NCBI RefSeq assembly: GCF_027579695.1
Contig: NC_083587.1
Coordinates: 48,161,521-48,225,520 of the forward strand
Source of the DNA: Neoarius graeffei
Lineage: Eukaryota > Chordata > Actinopteri > Siluriformes > Ariidae
Length of the DNA stretch: 64,000 bases
Reading direction: 5' to 3'
Each line of letters begins with the position of its first letter. Position 1 is the first letter of the stretch. The notes under the pieces were generated by a model, which was not told the origin of the DNA, made no database searches, and saw only the letters and a program-made list of their open reading frames with translations. Shown here in pieces: positions 62,052 through 64,000 of the stretch. Made by a program: the position numbers and the translations under genes.

Positions 62052-62349
62052 GCTCACTGCAACAAAAGTACAACATGCAGATAAGTAGTTGGTAAAAGCA
62101 AAATTTGATAAGGAATTACTTCAAGAAATCCTATGCTTCTTTCCGGGGTCATAAATGAACCCGCACAATTTTTCATTACTCTTGCCACACTATTCGGCTG
62201 ATCCCTACACAAACCTATGAACAGTTGTAGGACAAGGTAACTGACAAATGCATGGTAGGAAATATTTTTCGGATCAAATGTATAAAAACTGCACACAAAA
62301 TTATATGCCCAGGGTCATAAATGACCCCACTCAGTCGCTTGAGGGTTAA

Positions 62350-63471
62350 CTATGTAACTAAATGTGGAAAAGATGACTTGACAACTGGTGTACTGTATTC
62401 ATAAAATTCCTGGTCATGTAACTTATAGTCCAGCAAAATTCATAACCATGCGACCTAACAGAATTTTGTGCATATTGTCAGACAAACGGTTGAAATTGTA
62501 GGTATGTTTAAAGTAATTTTAGTAAGTACGTTGCTGTAAGATGGGACATCAACTGTTGTGTTATTATTCTGACAACAAGTGTTGGTCTATGTGGGCAGAT
62601 TTTATGTGAAAGAGCCAATAAATCTCCATTTGTGCCCCCAAACCATTAACCTGAGAGATGTCATGTGTGTATATATATATACACACACACACAGCAAACC
62701 TAAGGGCTTCATCACTTATCCTCTTTCACGCAGCATGTCAGCTGCTTCCTCCTGCTATCCACTTCTCTCCTCCACTTGATCACAAATCCAAATTTAGCCT
62801 TGCAGATGCATGAGAGAGGGAGAATATGGAGGTCTGTTTGTCACTTTAACACATCCTCATGGCTCAAAACAACAGATGTTAGCTCTTAGCATCTCCCCAT
62901 GGTTTCTTGGAAATAGATGACCAACAGACACTGCCAGGGTTATTTAATAATGTTGCAATGCTCCATCAATGTAGAGCCTTCGTTATGACTGATTCATAAT
63001 TAAACTAAATGGTGAAAGGACAGAGTAGAAAACATTTAAACAGTTAGCTGTATATCAAATATTGCAGCTTGTAACCTTGTATTTGGTGTAGTTTTGATGA
63101 ACTGAATATATGCTGATTAGTCAAGATGTTAATGAAAGATTTGATTCGATGTAATATGCAACTACTTGGACCATAAATGTATTTTTTTTAGTGATCTTAC
63201 CCAAAATATATTTTAATACATGTTGATGGTTAGTAGTACAGCATACCTGTCGTGGCATTAATTAATTAGTGTGATACCTCAGTGTGCACATGCATTGTTA
63301 ACACTGATGAAGAGCAAGAAAGAGATGAGCTGATGTGACACTGTTCATTTCTTTTGAAACGAAGAATGAATCAACAGACCTTGAGCCACAGTTTGCCTGA
63401 GTACTGAATGAAGGATAGGTTACAGTCCACTGTTGGTGAATACACCAGTTGTTGCAAAATAATACAGGCTA
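62350..63471. other. Intron 1 stretch without recognised features
   Basis: A (TA)n(CA)n run occurs at about 62670-62692. No gene or exon 1 candidate was found. Confidence 0.5.
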
Positions 63472-63560
63472 CACTACCGTTCAGAAGTTTGGGGTCACTT
63501 TGAACTTTCCTTATTTTTGAAAGAAAAGCACTGTTCTTTTCAATGAAGATCACCAGGGGC
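63472..63560 (+). mobile_element. Terminal fragment of a Tc1-like element
   Basis: The sequence cactaccgttcagaagtttg and following gaaagaaaagcactgttctt are the typical left end of a common fish Tc1 type, preceded by TA. No right end is seen in the window. Confidence 0.65.
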
Positions 63561-63662
63561 TTCAAAGTTTGGGAGAATAGCAGGGTACAAATAATTTACA
63601 GCAGGGTGCAAAATGGTAAAATGTCTGCCAGTGGCAGACATAATGCACGCAAAGCGTGCAGG

Positions 63663-63673
63663 GATATAGATAG

Positions 63674-63706
<33 letters not shown>

Positions 63707-63707
63707 T
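63663..63707. repeat. (GATA)n-(GA)n microsatellite
   Basis: About seven GATA units are followed by GA repeats. Confidence 0.95.
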
Positions 63708-63835
63708 ATGCAAGTATGAATTTTTCATGGGGCGGGATGGTTTGGAACAGGCCATCTAAAATTGGGATAACATTTACCCGGGACGGGTATTTGAGGCGGG
63801 TAGTCTAGCTTAAGCTTGATTAGCGTTGTTACGCA

Positions 63836-64000
63836 CACCAGTGTTTCCCACAGAAATTTTGGAGACTATGGGGGCAGGCCATGGGGGTTGTTTAAAATTG
63901 AGTGATATGTTAAATATTAAGTTATTACTGAAAAACTATTGATTAAAAAAATAGACACTGAGAAATGGTCCTATAAACAACTTTACCAATATAAAAGATT
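63836..64000 (+). mobile_element. Possible left end of a hAT-like element, cut by the window edge
   Basis: cagtgtttcccacagaaatt matches a CAGTG-type hAT terminus common in fish. The other end would be beyond 64000. Confidence 0.4.

Larger units (their letters stand above)
60219..62345 (-). mobile_element. piggyBac-like element, host of a SINE and a hAT
   Basis: TTAA lies at 60215-60218 and 62346-62349. The ends ccttcaagcggcc and ccctcaagcgac (complement of right) and the shared palindromic ggggtcatttatgaccct near both ends define it. A short N-terminal transposase trace is at about 61950-62051 on the minus strand. Confidence 0.82.

Overview
The window looks like teleost fish genomic DNA. It is AT-rich, has spliced genes, and is packed with fish-type repeats: tRNA-derived SINEs, Tc1/mariner, hAT, piggyBac-like and Harbinger-like elements, a Ty3/gypsy element, LINE fragments and many microsatellites. 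Two repeat types (the long AT-rich repeat split at 20255-22240 and the GATGA-tailed SINE) remind me of ostariophysan, perhaps catfish, genomes. That is an impression, not a test.

I can support one host gene, on the minus strand: a ZNF804-family zinc-finger protein, most likely znf804a. Its large last exon is 2069-5462, exon 3 is 5918-6048 and exon 2, which carries the C2H2 finger, is 55773-55916. Splice sites and reading phases agree across these exons. Exon 1 was not found and should lie beyond position 64000. The window is therefore essentially the inside of this gene: a 49.7 kb intron 2 (6049-55772), the start of intron 1 (55917 onward), and a short 3' flank (1-2068).

The introns are a layered deposit of mobile DNA. 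From low to high coordinates: a piggyBac-like palindrome (7618-7844); a DNA element (7860-10070) holding a Harbinger-like element that itself holds a solo LTR; a CCAAT-rich local satellite (13192-13660); a NAIF1-like Harbinger remnant (13730-14900); a THAP-domain remnant (about 18600-18900); a structurally complete Tc1 element with an uninterrupted 340-residue transposase (20539-22124); a broken second Tc1/mariner element split by a SINE (24685-26713); a complete but inactivated Ty3/gypsy retrotransposon with near-identical LTRs (29654-34621); a LINE remnant (34640-36590); a hAT-like element inserted in a TA repeat (36695-38237); a transposon carrying a 40-bp minisatellite (42818-45025); nested Tc1 elements (46936-48307 and 52183-54363); and, in intron 1, two piggyBac-like elements. 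One of these contains a SINE that contains a hAT element.

At least fourteen copies of one SINE family are present, most with clear target-site duplications, so the order of many insertions can be read directly. Two pairs of short coding remnants (near 27030 and 40720, and near 46100 and 56540) share an N-terminal pattern that resembles Crypton-type genes and may be the least described component. I saw no bacterial-type operon, CRISPR array, or second host gene.
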